Assembly (NCBI RefSeq): GCF_039555335.1
Contig: NC_092628.1
Coordinates: 77,750,713 to 77,814,712 of the forward strand
Reading direction: 5' to 3'
Length of the DNA: 64,000 nucleotides
Origin: Amphiura filiformis
Lineage: Eukaryota > Echinodermata > Ophiuroidea > Amphilepidida > Amphiuridae
In this document: in pieces, positions 1-11,751 of the stretch
Layout of the letters: each line of letters starts with the position of its first letter
How positions within the stretch are numbered: the first letter of the stretch is position 1
Notes under the pieces: model-generated
What the model saw: the letters and a program-made list of their open reading frames with translations, nothing else
The model's database searches: none
What the model was told of the DNA's origin: nothing
Program-made: the position numbers and the translations under genes

Positions 1-1226
1 CCGGGAATCATGACATTTGTTGACATACAAAAATTACGGGTCGTATAAATCGTGGGGTGTATCTAGAAGATCGTTAGGGGGCATTGCTAGACCTGGATTT
101 TTGCCAAATAAATATACGCCCCCACCCGAGGACAATACTGTGCCGCATAGCCCCACAATGGGCGGGGGGGGGTAACATAACACAAATGACCACACGGATA
201 TGTTTCCTCTTCTGGATTTCACAGCTCCAAAAGGCCCCTAAATTTGACCATAATGAAGTTCAGAAAGTCCGTTGATTTTGATAATTCAGCTCTAAAAAGT
301 CCCCTAAATTGTTCATTTCTTACATTTCTGTTTTTTAGGCAATTTTCAACCAGAAAGCCAATAAATTTTTGATTCGCTTCCCGACGTTATATTTTCAATA
401 TTCATGCAAAATCGGACGAGTACTTATGGGTAAAATTCTGCGCGCAATTAAAGTTTAAAATGACGCGAAATGACAAGTGACTAAAACATTATGTTTAGAA
501 TCCATGAATCTGTAAATTTATACGAAATTATGCAAATGAGATGGATAAAAATCTTATTTCTGTCACCACCATCAAGAAATAAACATTCTGGACCAAACAT
601 CAGTAAAATTGGATATATTAAGGTTTAGATAATTTTTTTGAATATCGCACCTTTAAAGACAATACAATACAAAAGAAATACAACATACATTTTGTATAGA
701 TGAAACATTATTGCTGTGCTTTTGTTTAAACTTTAACTTCTGATCTAAATGTCAAATTTAAGTGAAAAAAATCAAATGAAGGCCAACATTATGCTGTATC
801 ATAAATTAAAAATAAAGAAATAAAGAAATAAATATGATATGCTGGTAAGTTATTTTGTGTGTAAATTAATTAACCGGATGGGACACATGGGTATTTATTG
901 GTAAATACTACCAAGGATATACTAGGAAATGCAAATACAAATTTACTCTTAAAATGTGTGCTAAATATATTTAATTCAGAATAACTCATCAGCGCTAATT
1001 ATTGAAAAGCTAGATTGATGACCAGTTTACAGAGGCGTCTAATTACTTCCCTATCACATACATTATATCTGTGGAGAGAACGAGCACTATAAACAATTAT
1101 TAAAATTATTAATATTCGATTTTCTCTTGAAAAGACTGCAACAATGTACCGTAAGCAATAATATTGCCAAAACCTTTCGGCAATTTCATTTCATTTAGAT
1201 AGTATTTCATACGTGTAAAAGATTAT
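1..1226. other. Non-coding intergenic stretch
   Basis: This AT-rich sequence shows no recognisable gene. The short open frames are not supported by any protein motif or splice context. Phrases such as a repeated 'tccaaaaggcccctaaattt'-type segment (about 225-305) suggest old repeat debris. No promoter or RNA gene was identified. Confidence 0.4.
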
Positions 1227-1521
1227 GTTACCCATCCTACACCAAAACATGATCTTGTTATTACAATTTGATTGATAAGGTCGTGTGCATAATCTTGTTA
1301 GCTCCAATTTGCTACCAAATTTGCTACCAAACGCTCTAGATTGACAAAGATTGAATAAATCGCGCATTGTACCGGCACTTGGAATCATAAGTATCAATCT
1401 TTGTCAATTTTGGAGTGTTTGTTAGCAAATTTGGTATCAACTTGGAGCTAACAAAATTCTAAACACGACCTTATCACTAAAATTATCATAACAAGATCAG
1501 GTTTTGGTGTAGGACAGGTTA
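1227..1521. repeat. Foldback (inverted-repeat) element
   Basis: The two ends are reverse complements: the left end around 1230-1260 (cctacaccaaaacatgatct) matches the right end around 1490-1520 (agatcaggttttggtgtagg). The similarity continues inward for roughly 100 bases per arm, through the 'gctaccaaat' and 'gacaaagattg' segments. The layout is that of a non-autonomous foldback element or MITE. No coding capacity is seen. Confidence 0.7.
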
Positions 1522-2999
1522 AATAAGTGCTGACTTTCTTTATTTGAGGGGTTTATGCTTATTTCGTCATTAAAGGTTATATAATGATAGTTAATATCAT
1601 CAGCATTAACCCCGGCCCCATTTCTACAGTGAAGTGCACATTTTAGGAGTATCTAAAAGATTAAACAATTCGTGACACTAGCTAAATTTGCCAAATGCAG
1701 TGCTTACAACCACTGGATTCTTGAGAAGTTTTTTATTCGTTAAATTTTCTATTCGGATATAGGGTATGGTATGTTATTACCGTTGCACAGTGTATTTTAC
1801 CCATACGAAAAATCATTCCGTACGGACCGTACTGTGCATGCACAGATCACAGACAGTGACGCAATCAACCAATCAGCAGTTGGAAAATCGTTAACCCAAT
1901 GACGTCATCGCTGCATTTTCATTGATGAAATTCAAAATCGTTCAAAAACACGAGTTTTTAATTGCAAATATTTATTTTTTTGTAATCATGAATGTCACTC
2001 TCTATCTCAAATTAACATTGTGTATTATCGTAGCGTTGAATGCGCTGAAGCTTGTGAGGCGGATCCGTTGCAAATTTGGCGGATCTTTTGTTTTTTGTGA
2101 CATTAAAAATCCATCTTTCGCATGGCCGCTGTGTGTGGGGGTGTGTGTGTGGGAACGGGGTTCAGCTATGCACGCGCTGCATGCATAAACGTTAGTACTC
2201 AGCTGAGTACTGCTGACTGCGTGTACCAATCGTAGCAGGGTGTAAAATATACAACAAAGTCAATGTTTAATCTCAAATACGTTATTGGGTAAATATAAGC
2301 ATTTGAATAATTTAACAATAATTTGAATCTGAAAAATAAATGAACATAAAAGTTAATGAGTGATTTTACAACATATTTGACTGTTGGATAAAATGGGTGC
2401 TGCAGCTTTGGAGCTAAGGCAATATGGCGCATTACTTTGAAGTTGGTAATGAGCAGCCTGGTAATGAGTAAATTACACTGTGCGTTGATCCACATGTGTT
2501 TGTTTTATTGGTAAGTATAGCATGTATGTCCCTCGTAAAATCCGTTTATCTGTACTGCAACAATAGTTTAGTTGGATGATCAATAGTTTGTGATCCCAGA
2601 TCTTTGTGCTCGACACGATAACCCCATGGGACAATTTTTGAATTTTTTAAAACATAACTTATCGTTTTCTACCTATTTTTTTTTCGATCTACAGACGTAG
2701 ATACAGATTAAAAATTGATTTCCGAGGGTGCACCCTAGCACTTTATTTCAACTCAACTACAAGTGCAAGAACAAAGTTCTCAGCGTGTTGGGCACGTAAA
2801 CCTTGGATCACGACCTATTGATCATCAACGTCTATGTACAAGAAAATCAGTATTGCTCTTGTACAGCTTCAAAGGTTTCATTCACAGTGACACCGTACAT
2901 TTGAATGCCTTAAAAAGAGCTAACTTTGTTGTTGTAGATAATATGCACATTCAATATTGACAAAGAAGAATATTCTACACTTTTTATAATTAAAAAAAA
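1522..2999. other. Intergenic 3' flank of gene A
   Basis: No supported gene. Around 1850-1920 there is a small cluster of an inverted CCAAT box context (accaatcagc) and a CRE-like palindrome (tgacgtca). These could be promoter-like or part of a repeat; nothing downstream on the plus strand looks like a gene. Bases 2525-2578 are part of a dispersed repeat found again at 11127-11180. Confidence 0.3.
2525..2578 (+). repeat. Dispersed repeat, copy 1
   Basis: About 50 bases beginning at cgtaaaatccgtttatctgt and running to tagtttagttggat recur almost unchanged at 11127-11180. No terminal structure is visible, so the family cannot be classified. Confidence 0.6.
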
Positions 3000-5497
3000 T
3001 TAGTAAATTAAGTAAGTATCTTGTAACCATTTTTGCTTCTCTTCACCCAAGGTATTATCAAAGTTTATTTGACTTTTTACCCTAATATATAAATAAATCA
3101 AGGTAGTACAAGTAATTATAATGACTGCAAATAACACGGCAAAACATCGCGATATTATTACAGCGATCACTCGCCACTTTTCAGCAAGCGAAATCTCTCG
3201 TATGTGAGCACGGTCTTCATCTTTTACATCCGTCTGAACCTTTTTAGACTGTTGAACTTGTTCGGCTATTTTGTGTAAGCAGACAACTCGCGACAAAAAC
3301 TTTAACACCAACGTTTCCAACCAGCCAGGGATAGCTTCACGTGATCTGTTACTTATGTTTACCACTGTCACCGTAGCAAGAACTGATAAACTCACCATAA
3401 TGATCATCATTTGGAAATATAAATCTGAAATTACAAAACGGACATTAAAATTAATTGTAAAAAAAGTATCCACGTAGAAATGAAACAGTAGTAGCAATTT
3501 TGTACTGGTTAATTTTACAATTCATTACAATTCACACGAAACAGATTCAATCTCAAAGAAGGAATATTCCTCTAATTGGGTTATAAGCAGAAATACAGGA
3601 GGGTACGTTTGGTTTGACCGTTAATCGTATTTTCGCTTAGAAGGAGCATCACAATCATTGCAAATTCCGATAGATGATACGCGCGCAGTTTACTATTTTG
3701 ATGATCGTATAATATTATTTCTTAATCTATCGTCTATACCTTTTTCACCCTGATGTGCAAGTGACGTCAGTGCGCATTTCACTAGGCGCAGCAGCAAGTA
3801 GCTAGCGGAAGCGCAATGCGCCGGTGTACGCACGCACTTAAAGACGCCGCATAGATGCACGTGCGAAATTGCTGCCTCAACGCGTTGACGTCACTGGTAT
3901 ATCAGGGTGAAAACATATCAAAGTGCTACGGTTTGTTTGATTTTACTCACCGATTACTGGGCTATTCGTGGCAGCAGGTGGAATTATTTCAGCTATCAAT
4001 TTCTCAAAAATAGCCAAAGCTAACAAATTCGTTATAGAAAACGGTAGTTTGCTTGGCATATCAGGTGGGAGAAAGAACACAATCACTGATAAACCAGAAA
4101 GTAACATGACAGGGACAACCATATAGTTGATATAGAATGCAGGCTGACGCTTGAAGACCAAACGATATTTCAAAATATAGAAATCGTTTTCACAGCAGAG
4201 GTAGTTGGCTGTTACTTTCTTAACATCTATATCTACCAAGTCCCAAACGCCATCGTATAAATAGCTGTCGAAAATGAGTAATAAGTAAAACGTTATTAAT
4301 GTCTACACGGTCTTATCACCTTTGAAGCAATAAAAAGTAGGTAATGGTGTATCTAAGGAAAGTGGTATAAATCACACTATAAATCTAAAGATGATACAAG
4401 AGGATGCCTAGAATATGATAGCAGAAATTTCCTGTCTCTTTGTTGGGGGAACTAGTAAGAAATCATAGAAGAGTACCAGAACTTCAAGGGACAAGTAGAC
4501 AAAGTAATTAAATCAGACCGTTTCTAGCAGATACTAACCTTCCTCAGAGACAAACAAGAATATCACATTACATCAGATAATCCTCGTGACAGGCGTTATA
4601 GGACACTCACAGCAACCGCGCTGGATGCACATTGTATTGTGAATCGACCGAATTGAAAATATTACAACAAATACTTGTTTTATATATATATATATAACAG
4701 AAATACCATAAAAATCAGCTACAGTTGCATGCCTAACATGTGCATCAGATCATTTCTGGACATAACAAATCCATTCAGGCTAATCTCAATGTATCTTCAC
4801 CGGATTCTTCTAGACCATGTAACTGTAGGCGCAAATCCGCATGCCCCTAGATGGCAATTGTCTTACACCATCAGTCATTTATCAGGCTTCTGTAACTCGG
4901 GATGATACTCAAACAAAGGAATCTTATGTTGGACTAACGGAAGGACCATTCAAAACTAGATTCAACTGCCATACCAGCTCATTCAAGAATGAAAAACAAC
5001 GTAACGCCACCACTCTCAGCCAATATATATGGTCTTTAAAGGACAAGAATATTAATTACTCAATTGCATGGAGAATAATCACACGTGCCAAAGCCTACTC
5101 TCCAAATACAAAGAGATGTAATTTGTGCTTGACTGAAAAATATTATATCATGTGTAAACCACTTATTTCAACTCTTAATAATAGAAATGAACTTGTGAGT
5201 GCTTGTAGACATAAGAAGAAGTACTTATTGTGTAACATTTGATACCTTGACTTTTACCAAGGCCTATGCCTTTTTATTGGCACTTTATCATTGACTTTTA
5301 TAGTCGCTCATAATTTATGTCAAACTTTTTATAGACACTTTAATTAGCTCAATGCTGTGTTTTTGGCCCACCCAGCCAGGTCATGGCCAGGTATATTTTG
5401 CTTGTGCTCTCATTCAACTGAGGAGTGTAGGTGTGACAACACCTATACGAAACAGTTCTGTATTGAATGATGATGTAAATAATAAATTCACTACATT

Positions 5498-5552
<55 letters not shown>

Positions 5553-8500
5553 TTAGACCACTTGGCATCTGACGTCATTGCCCGGCAGTATGCGCGCGCA
5601 TTATGGCAATTTCAATTGTTCTTTGCCCTGCAGTGTGCGTACGCATCGTAGTCTGCTAAGGACACGTGCATTTTAAATCGCCCGCCACATTTCATATAGA
5701 CCTTTTTCCCTCTATCCCACAATGCACTATTCCAGGGGGGTATGACGTAGTTCATCAACCTCATAGATCGTGTGCATCCGATGGTCTTTGCCAGGCCTTT
5801 GCAATTATTTTGTCTTAATATGGGCATACTGATTCCATATATGCGGATTATCGTAAAGGCCATCGATGTTACTAATTATGCAATAATTGAATACACAAGT
5901 GATGCAGTTACGGAGCGATGCAGAACATCTGTGTAAGAGATTTTGTGTTCGTTTTATTTTCAACTCCGAAAAAAAAGTGAAACGGATGCCGGTAAAATAT
6001 CACTGCGTGTCCCGTCATCAGTTTTTCACCATTAGGTCTATAAAATGTATGCAAAGTTAGGTTTCAATAACAGGAAACTTTTTTGGGTGAATACACCATG
6101 TCCATAAGGCATAGAAATGTTGTTTTTTGCCCCCGAAAGGTATTAGTGACGGTGGCGCCATTATCATCATTATCGGGGATTCCTTTTTTTGTGATGAAGG
6201 CACCAGTCGAAATGTCCGTATTCCAGAATGTGATGAACATAACTCTGTACTCCCCGGGGAGATGATGTATTTTGCGACACTCATACCCCCCTGGAATAGT
6301 GCATGATGGGAAAGAGGGAAAAAGGTCTATAGTACAGGAAAGCCATTGAACAGTGTAGCGGCTCGTTCGAGCATATCGATAGACGAGTCCCTCGCCTTTG
6401 TTGATAAACAGTGATGTCAAGTAGTTTTGTATACTGGTCCCGTTAGTTTTGTTCTATTGTTCTATTTTTGTACTCTTTGGTTTACATACGTCTTTATCGT
6501 ATAGCCTACGTGGTTTCAATCTTTCAATCTGTTATATGTGGTGTGATCAAGTAAAATCATTTTGAAGTTGGGCATATTCAATTTACAGGTTTCTACATCA
6601 TGCATAAGGCTACATTTTTGCAGAACTCCATTGAAATAGAACATTTAGTTTCAAAGATATGAACAGTTGAAGTGTTTCCAAAACAAAAGACAGCAAAAGA
6701 AAGTATTTCATTTGGCTGTATCTGAAAATCAATATTTCCGACTTCCGACTGATCTTGCTTGATTATTTTACATATGTGAACCCATCTTCGGAATATAATA
6801 ATGTTAGTAGTGTACTATAACTATAAGATGATCTATATGATTATTAAATAAATTATGTACTGACTTATTTTGAGCTCCATCCTTTGACAAATCAGGAGAT
6901 AAGTCCAACTCCTTTCCACTGTATGTCCAAGATGTGAAAGACATTATGCACACTTGTGTATCAAAGGGAAACCATTTAACATATACGGCACAACGACTGG
7001 TAAAAATCGCTAGGTAGAACCAATACACCGTCCCATCGTTATGAATTTCTACCTTGGAGTCAGGCAGGTACTGGGCGAAAGCTGGGCTGAAATATACGGA
7101 AGCCGGGGAGAAAAAAATTATTCAGAGAATTAAAGATAAGAGTTTTTGTTTTTGAGTATCTGTAAACTGTAACAGAAAGCATTTTTAATGTCACTTTTGT
7201 TTTAAAAGTCAGATTAAACAGGGCTATGGCATAATATTTCACGCAACAAAATCATTACTGTCTTGACTACCAGGAGCATTTTTATTGGTTACTTTTAGTG
7301 CTCCAGCTCAAAAGTTTATTTTATTGTTCACTTTAAAGCGAACATCTGTAACAGACTGTAACCTGCTACATGTAGATCGCGTCATAAAGCTTACAGGCAG
7401 GTCCATTTTTAATCTGGTTCTCAAATTCTTTCAATACAATAATTACGTCATATTTTCTACATAAACTACAAACTGTTGATGTTTAAAATTGTTTGCCACT
7501 TATGAAATTAGATTTAAAAAATAAATATTTTCTTTTAAATTAGTAAAAAGCCAGCTATACCTGTCAAACAATGTGATATCTGGCACCCAAATGCTTTCTG
7601 CAGGAAGATATATTATATTGGTGCCGTCAAAATCTGTGGTGTTCCATGTCAGAAATTCATCTTTCCAAACCTATGAAGACATGAAGAAATAGAATAATTG
7701 TACGCGCAGAAATAAATCTAGTAAAAATGCTTGTCTAGAAGGTATAATAAATGTGTAATCTTTTTATTTGTAGCATTTCGAGATGATCACCGTAGACAAT
7801 TTAGTAAATACAAACTTACTGTTTTCACTTCTGATGCAAGTGTAAATTGTTGGTTTTTGATGTCCTGAAAAGTAAAAAAAAAATAGCGATCTTTTAAAAT
7901 GCGAGCACAGTTTATAACTTTGGCAATAATATTATTTCAATGAATCAAAATCTACTTGGACGTCGTTCTTTGTGAAAAAATTGAATTGCGACATCTGTTG
8001 ACGAGTGTTTTTAGGGGGAAGTGTTAGCTTTCGTTCGATATAAAAAATTCTGATTGGATGAAGGAACACTTGATGTTTTGGCAAAACCAACTTCAGATGT
8101 TTATTTTCCACTAGATCTCACACAGCTCTTAAAATGCTATGCACTCAACCGTGTAGTATAACGCACAGAGTGCTCATTCTCGCCGTGCTGGAAATTTATG
8201 TGTACTCGGATGTATCGAGGTGGAAACTGTGCGTAGATGCATTTATAAGAGAAACGTTTTGGAGTCAAAACTTTTCATATGATATAATTCATTATCATGT
8301 GATGCGATCAAGCAAATTCAGTCGGAACTCAGGAATATTGATTTTGAGATATAAACGAATCCAATTTCCTATACCTTAATGGCTGCCAAAGTTGGTTCCC
8401 CGTCGGCTCAATCGTACCTAAAATGTGACATAATGCGGCATTGGAGGGTATTTTAAACTGCATTCTATCACCCGTTTTACATGTAGCCAAAAGAATGATG

Positions 8501-9439
8501 ACAGCTTACAACACAAAATAATCTAACATCGATTTTTAAGCGGCTTTTTGGTGTTGCGGGGACCCAAAGATGGCCGACCAAATCCTGACCATGATTTGGC
8601 TCGTTGGATTCGTCTATAGCCGTACCATACAACGGAAATATTTCCTTTTGTTTCCTGTTGTTTTGGAAACTCTTTAATTGCTCATATCTTTAGAACCCCA
8701 CCAAATCCAGATTTGTAAATGCTTTTTACTATCCTATAAGAAACTGAAAATTTAATATTTCCGAGTTTCGATTGATTTTGCTTGATCTTATCACATAGGT
8801 TTATTCAATAATGACAGATTATTGCCATCTTTTAGCTTACCATTTCAACTAGATTAACAAACAGAGGTCTAAATGTCACATTGGTTCGAGTCTGAGTTCG
8901 GTATACTGGTCTGATTTTTACACCATAATCCTGCAGTAAATGGTTCCTCAGAGCACGATGTGGTGAACATTTGCAACCTATAAATAAGTACAAATATTAT
9001 TATTATTGTCATACTATAACATGTTAACTAAAAACACACCTGCTTATAAACGAGTCCATCTATTTATTTACAAATTCAATTAGTAGTAATAGCACGTCTA
9101 TGGAGAATTTAAATCATCACGAGATCTGGACGACCAATCACAAGCGTCGATCCAGTTTCTGGATCGCGCTGAACAATATCATCCATCATGATCATATAAT
9201 TGCTGACAACGTTAAATCAGTCAACGCCAACCGCAAATGTTAGAAATCAGAGTTTATAAGCTAAAGTATGGCAAAGTGGACTATACGGAGAAGCCTACAG
9301 TTAGATTGAATTGAATTTGCGCAATAAAATAATTGTAATGAAAAAAGAAAGAAAAAAACAACAACAAAAAAAACAAGAGAAAACGTAAAAAAATATTACA
9401 ATTACAAAACTGGATTGACATCAAAGAAATTAACAACAT
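3000..9439 (-). CDS. nAChR-like Cys-loop channel subunit (gene A), unusual pore
   Basis: Minus-strand exons in gene order are 8841-8977, 7820-7864, 7561-7670, 6865-7086, 3951-4264 and 3000-3424 (TAA stop). The first exon is uncertain; 9406-9439 would give a short hydrophobic start (MLLISLMSIQF) in the right phase, but its donor is weak. With one base from exon 1 the frame is 418 codons including the stop. The encoded features are the extracellular domain, the Cys-loop (two Cys separated by 13 residues, WFPFD inside), loop B with SWTYSG, vicinal Cys-Cys (YLCCEND), M1-M3, a short cytoplasmic loop and M4. At the M2 entrance it reads PPDMPSKLPFSITNLL: Pro at -2', Ser at -1' and Lys at 0', where B, C and D have Gly-Glu-Lys. 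Family membership is clear. Ligand and ion selectivity are unknown, and the pore suggests loss of cation selectivity. Confidence 0.85.
3741..3913. repeat. MITE with CRE-like ends, in gene A intron
   Basis: The ends are inverted repeats: tttttcaccctgatgtgcaa followed by gtgacgtca at the left, and tgacgtcac followed by atcagggtgaaaa at the right. The element is about 170 bases and more GC-rich than its surroundings. It lies in the intron between the last two exons of gene A. Each terminal repeat carries a TGACGTCA palindrome. Confidence 0.75.
4690..5242 (+). pseudogene. Penelope-like element 3' fragment (GIY-YIG endonuclease)
   Basis: The translation from 4841 to 5242 reads as the C-terminal part of a Penelope-like retroelement protein. 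It includes a GIY-YIG-type motif (ESYVGLTEGPFKTRF), a cysteine motif (RCNLCLTEKYYI) and the ending NNRNELVSACRHKKKYLLCN. Upstream, KISYSCMPNM (around 4708-4740) and the CNCRRKSAC segment (around 4818-4845) belong to the same protein but lie in other frames, so there are at least two frameshifts. The element is 5'-truncated and dead. It sits in the gene A intron between the 314-nt and Cys-loop exons, opposite in orientation to the gene. Recognition rests on remembered family motifs. Confidence 0.75.
5500..5550. repeat. (TA)n microsatellite
   Basis: About 25 uninterrupted TA units follow the Penelope-like fragment tail. Confidence 0.95.
5696..6332. repeat. MITE-like element with ~50-bp terminal inverted repeats
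   Basis: The left end (tatagacctttttccctcta, continuing to tccaggggggtatga at 5744) is matched in reverse complement by the right end at 6281-6332 (tcatacccccctggaatagt, then gaaagagggaaaaaggtcta). The interior of about 540 bases has no convincing coding sequence. This is probably a non-autonomous DNA transposon in a gene A intron. Confidence 0.75.
6533..6778. repeat. MITE family 1 (GATCAAGCAAAATCAGTCGG ends), diverged copy
   Basis: This is an older member of a palindromic family. The left end is tatgtggtgtgatcaagtaa. The right half carries aaaatcaatatttccgactt and ccgactgatcttgcttgatt, ending catatgtg. Better preserved members are at 12706-12989, 47957-48139 and 63264-63522, with an interrupted one at 8297-8798. 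Confidence 0.65.
7983..8270 (+). repeat. Dispersed repeat, inverted partner at 32780-33095
   Basis: Segments such as ttagctttcgttcgatataa, ctgattggatgaaggaacac and cgaggtggaaactgtgcg reappear in reverse complement between 32780 and 33095. The apparent open frame at 8134-8379 lies partly inside it and is not taken as a gene. Confidence 0.6.
8297..8798 (-). repeat. MITE family 1 copy split by a family 2 MITE
   Basis: 8297-8350 carries one end of family 1 (catgtgatgcgatcaagcaa through gaatattgattttgagatat). The rest of the same element resumes at about 8620 (aatatttccttttgtttcct, ttaattgctcatatctttag) and finishes near 8798 (gattttgcttgatcttatca). The two pieces are colinear, with a family 2 element between them. 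Confidence 0.7.
8351..8619. repeat. MITE family 2 (CTATAGACGAATCCAA ends), nested copy
   Basis: The element starts aacgaatccaattt and ends ttggattcgtctatag, which are inverted repeats. The internal segments 'cctcaatggcagccatagctg'-like and 'cttggctcgttgg' are shared with copies at 9934-10216 and 15237-15530. It is inserted in a family 1 element. Confidence 0.75.
9406..9439 (-). CDS. Candidate first coding exon of gene A
   Basis: ATG at 9437-9439 opens an 11-codon hydrophobic stretch that ends in phase 1 before a GT, which is the phase required by the exon at 8841-8977. The donor context (TTTT/GTAATT) is poor. A stronger donor-like site (TTAG/GTAGGT) sits nearby at about 9453 but has no obvious start in frame. 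Treat this as tentative. Confidence 0.25.
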
Positions 9440-9933
9440 ATTAAAAAACCTACCTAAATCCAACTGTATTATTCAATACACTATACTATTTGTAATCACA
9501 GAGCAGTCCAAAACATTATCATCTTCTCCACGGAACATCAGCAGGCATATATATTATAGCATTCATTTTTGAATGGTCACTTTAACATACTTAAAAAGCA
9601 AAGTACAAAGCAAAGTAATAAGTTATGTCATGTATACTTACATTGTATGAGAACGAAAATAATACTACTCCAGATAAAACACCAACGTCTAGAAATACAG
9701 TATGTGTCCATGTTTGCTACTATTCATGCTGAGTACAGAAACAAACCAAGGATAAACATACAATGATGCCTTTAATATTAAGAGCGTGCTCATTATTGCA
9801 TTTCTTCATTATTGATGATTATGTCTGGTGATTATGTGTTTATAGCCTTAATTGACCAATATTTAAATAACGTGTCAAATGGGACATGGTAACGAATAAA
9901 AGTGCAAGAATAAGCAACCATAGGCGGACTGGC
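9440..9933. other. Upstream flank of gene A, no gene seen
   Basis: AT-rich sequence containing A-rich runs. If gene A's promoter and 5' untranslated exon lie here, they were not recognised. Confidence 0.3.
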
Positions 9934-10216
9934 TATATAGACGAATTCATTTTGATGCATTCCTATACCTCAATGGCAGCCATAGCTGGGTCTCCCCTTA
10001 GGTCTATCCCAGCTAAAATGATGTGGCCTTGGCGGGGATATTAAACTGCATGATGAAAGTTTACAACACAATGCAATACAATACAATTCCACATCGATTT
10101 TTAAGCGGATTTAATCCACCCAAATGGGCAGTAACAACACCAGTTTGGTGCAGACGGGACCCAGTAATGGCCGACTGAATTCTGACCATCACTTGGCTCG
10201 TTGGATTCGTCTATAG
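9934..10216. repeat. MITE family 2, intact copy
   Basis: The ends are ctatatagacgaattc and ttggattcgtctatag. The interior includes cctcaatggcagccatagct and ggtgcagacgggacccagta. Length is about 280 bases, similar to the copy at 15237-15530. Confidence 0.8.
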
Positions 10217-10737
10217 GAAGCGATGGGAAATTTTGCGATGGGCAGTGACGTCCAGGGTGGTATAGAAATAAAGTGAAATAGAAGAAAGGTTTACTGGTTA
10301 AGTTTGTTAAATTATTTTTGAAAGTTTATGGTATGAATCTTCTAACAGTAATCAATTTTGAATTTTAATTCCTCTTAAAAATCAAAGATGTCATTAAACC
10401 TTTTGACTAGGATGTATAACATAATTATTACGCTACCCGTCAAGAAATGTTGATCAAATCACAGTATTAGTGTGTTATGTGTACCCGATATCAGTATTAC
10501 GATTGACCGATTCAGAATAGATATCACCACCTAGAGGGCATACTTACAGTGGACCCACTAGGACTGGACTGATGTTAAATCCCGTTACCATGCACGTTCC
10601 ACGTAAAAATCGCAAACTCCCTAATGTCTTGCAATGCCCTATAATGTAAGCATTATCATGTTACTAACCATTGAATAATGTTCTTAAAAGGAACACAAGT
10701 GCAACAACAACCCAGGTATCATAGGTAATGGGGACGG

Positions 10738-10777
10738 GGTCAATCAATCAATGAATCAATCAATGAATCAATCAATG

Positions 10778-10854
<77 letters not shown>

Positions 10855-10856
10855 GT
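10738..10856. repeat. (AATC)n microsatellite
   Basis: About 29 tetranucleotide units of CAAT/AATC, with a few AATG interruptions at the left side. Confidence 0.95.
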
Positions 10857-11516
10857 CAAAATGACCAACAAAAATACAATACCGGTATTATAAGCATACG
10901 ATGAAAGAGGTGCAACTGTGAATGTTGCATCCCCTGCATAATTAAATTACCCAACGTCGCTGGGCAAGAAAACGTGATGGGCAGGTAAATGGGTAGGTAA
11001 ATTTTCAATGTTTTTCATTTGGCAAAACATGGAATAGAATAATAATTGTCAAATCTGAAGGTATTTGCAGGGGACCAACAACTGCGTAAATGTTCAAAGA
11101 TGTTTTTTGTTACTGCGGAAAGAGTATGTCCATCGTAAAATCCGTTTATCTGTACTGCAACAATAGTTTAGTTGGATAAATGTGTTTGTTGTCCCCTGTA
11201 AAATACAAATAGATTTTAAGTTATTGGCTCGAAATAAAGGGGAGTAACTACTGTTTGGGAAGTGTTTATATCTAGGATATTGTATTCATAAAAAGATGTC
11301 TAGAATGGCTTAGATGCGGACTATGACAAAGTATTCTGACAGCCACTGGGATAAATGGGAGAACGAGGAGTGCCGGACAATTTGGACTTTTGGGCTTCTT
11401 AAACCTAAAACTTTCACTTACCTCTAACACATATAAATCTCGATTTTAATTTTTAAAGATATATAGAACTTCTGACATGTACAACAACAATGGTGATCAT
11501 TGATTCTGAACTTCAG
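10857..11516. other. Intergenic, dispersed repeat only
   Basis: No gene is recognised. Bases 11127-11180 match 2525-2578 almost exactly. Confidence 0.35.
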
Positions 11517-11751
11517 ATCGCAATGCTATTTTATACATCGAGGGTTCAGAACCAGAAAACCGTAACTCACTATGACCAGCTCTCACAAAATGAGCATAAA
11601 GTTGGCTCCTTGCTTTTTTCTTCAAAAATTAATATTTCCTCCACGATGTCTGTTGTTTTCTCATTTTGCTTATGCTCATTTTGTGGGAGCAGGTGATTGT
11701 GAGTTGAGGCTTTCTGGCTCTCAAACCTCGACATACAATAAAATTTCATAT
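11517..11751. repeat. Foldback element
   Basis: The left arm (about 11517-11600: tattttatacatcgagggtt, then ctcacaaaatgagcataa) and the right arm (about 11670-11751: ttatgctcattttgtgggag, then aacctcgacatacaataaaa) are reverse complements with moderate divergence. About 70 bases of loop lie between them. Overlapping open frames on both strands are a by-product of the inverted repeat. Confidence 0.7.

Noticed and set aside
1922-2188. Possible promoter with CCAAT and CRE motifs before an open frame
   Set aside because: The motifs are real, but no gene-like sequence follows and such motifs also occur in local MITEs.
8134-8379. 81-residue open frame
   Set aside because: It crosses the border between a dispersed repeat and two MITEs; the reading frame is accidental.
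10738-10856. Regular repeats that might suggest a CRISPR-like array
   Set aside because: A plain tetranucleotide microsatellite in a eukaryotic genome; no spacers.
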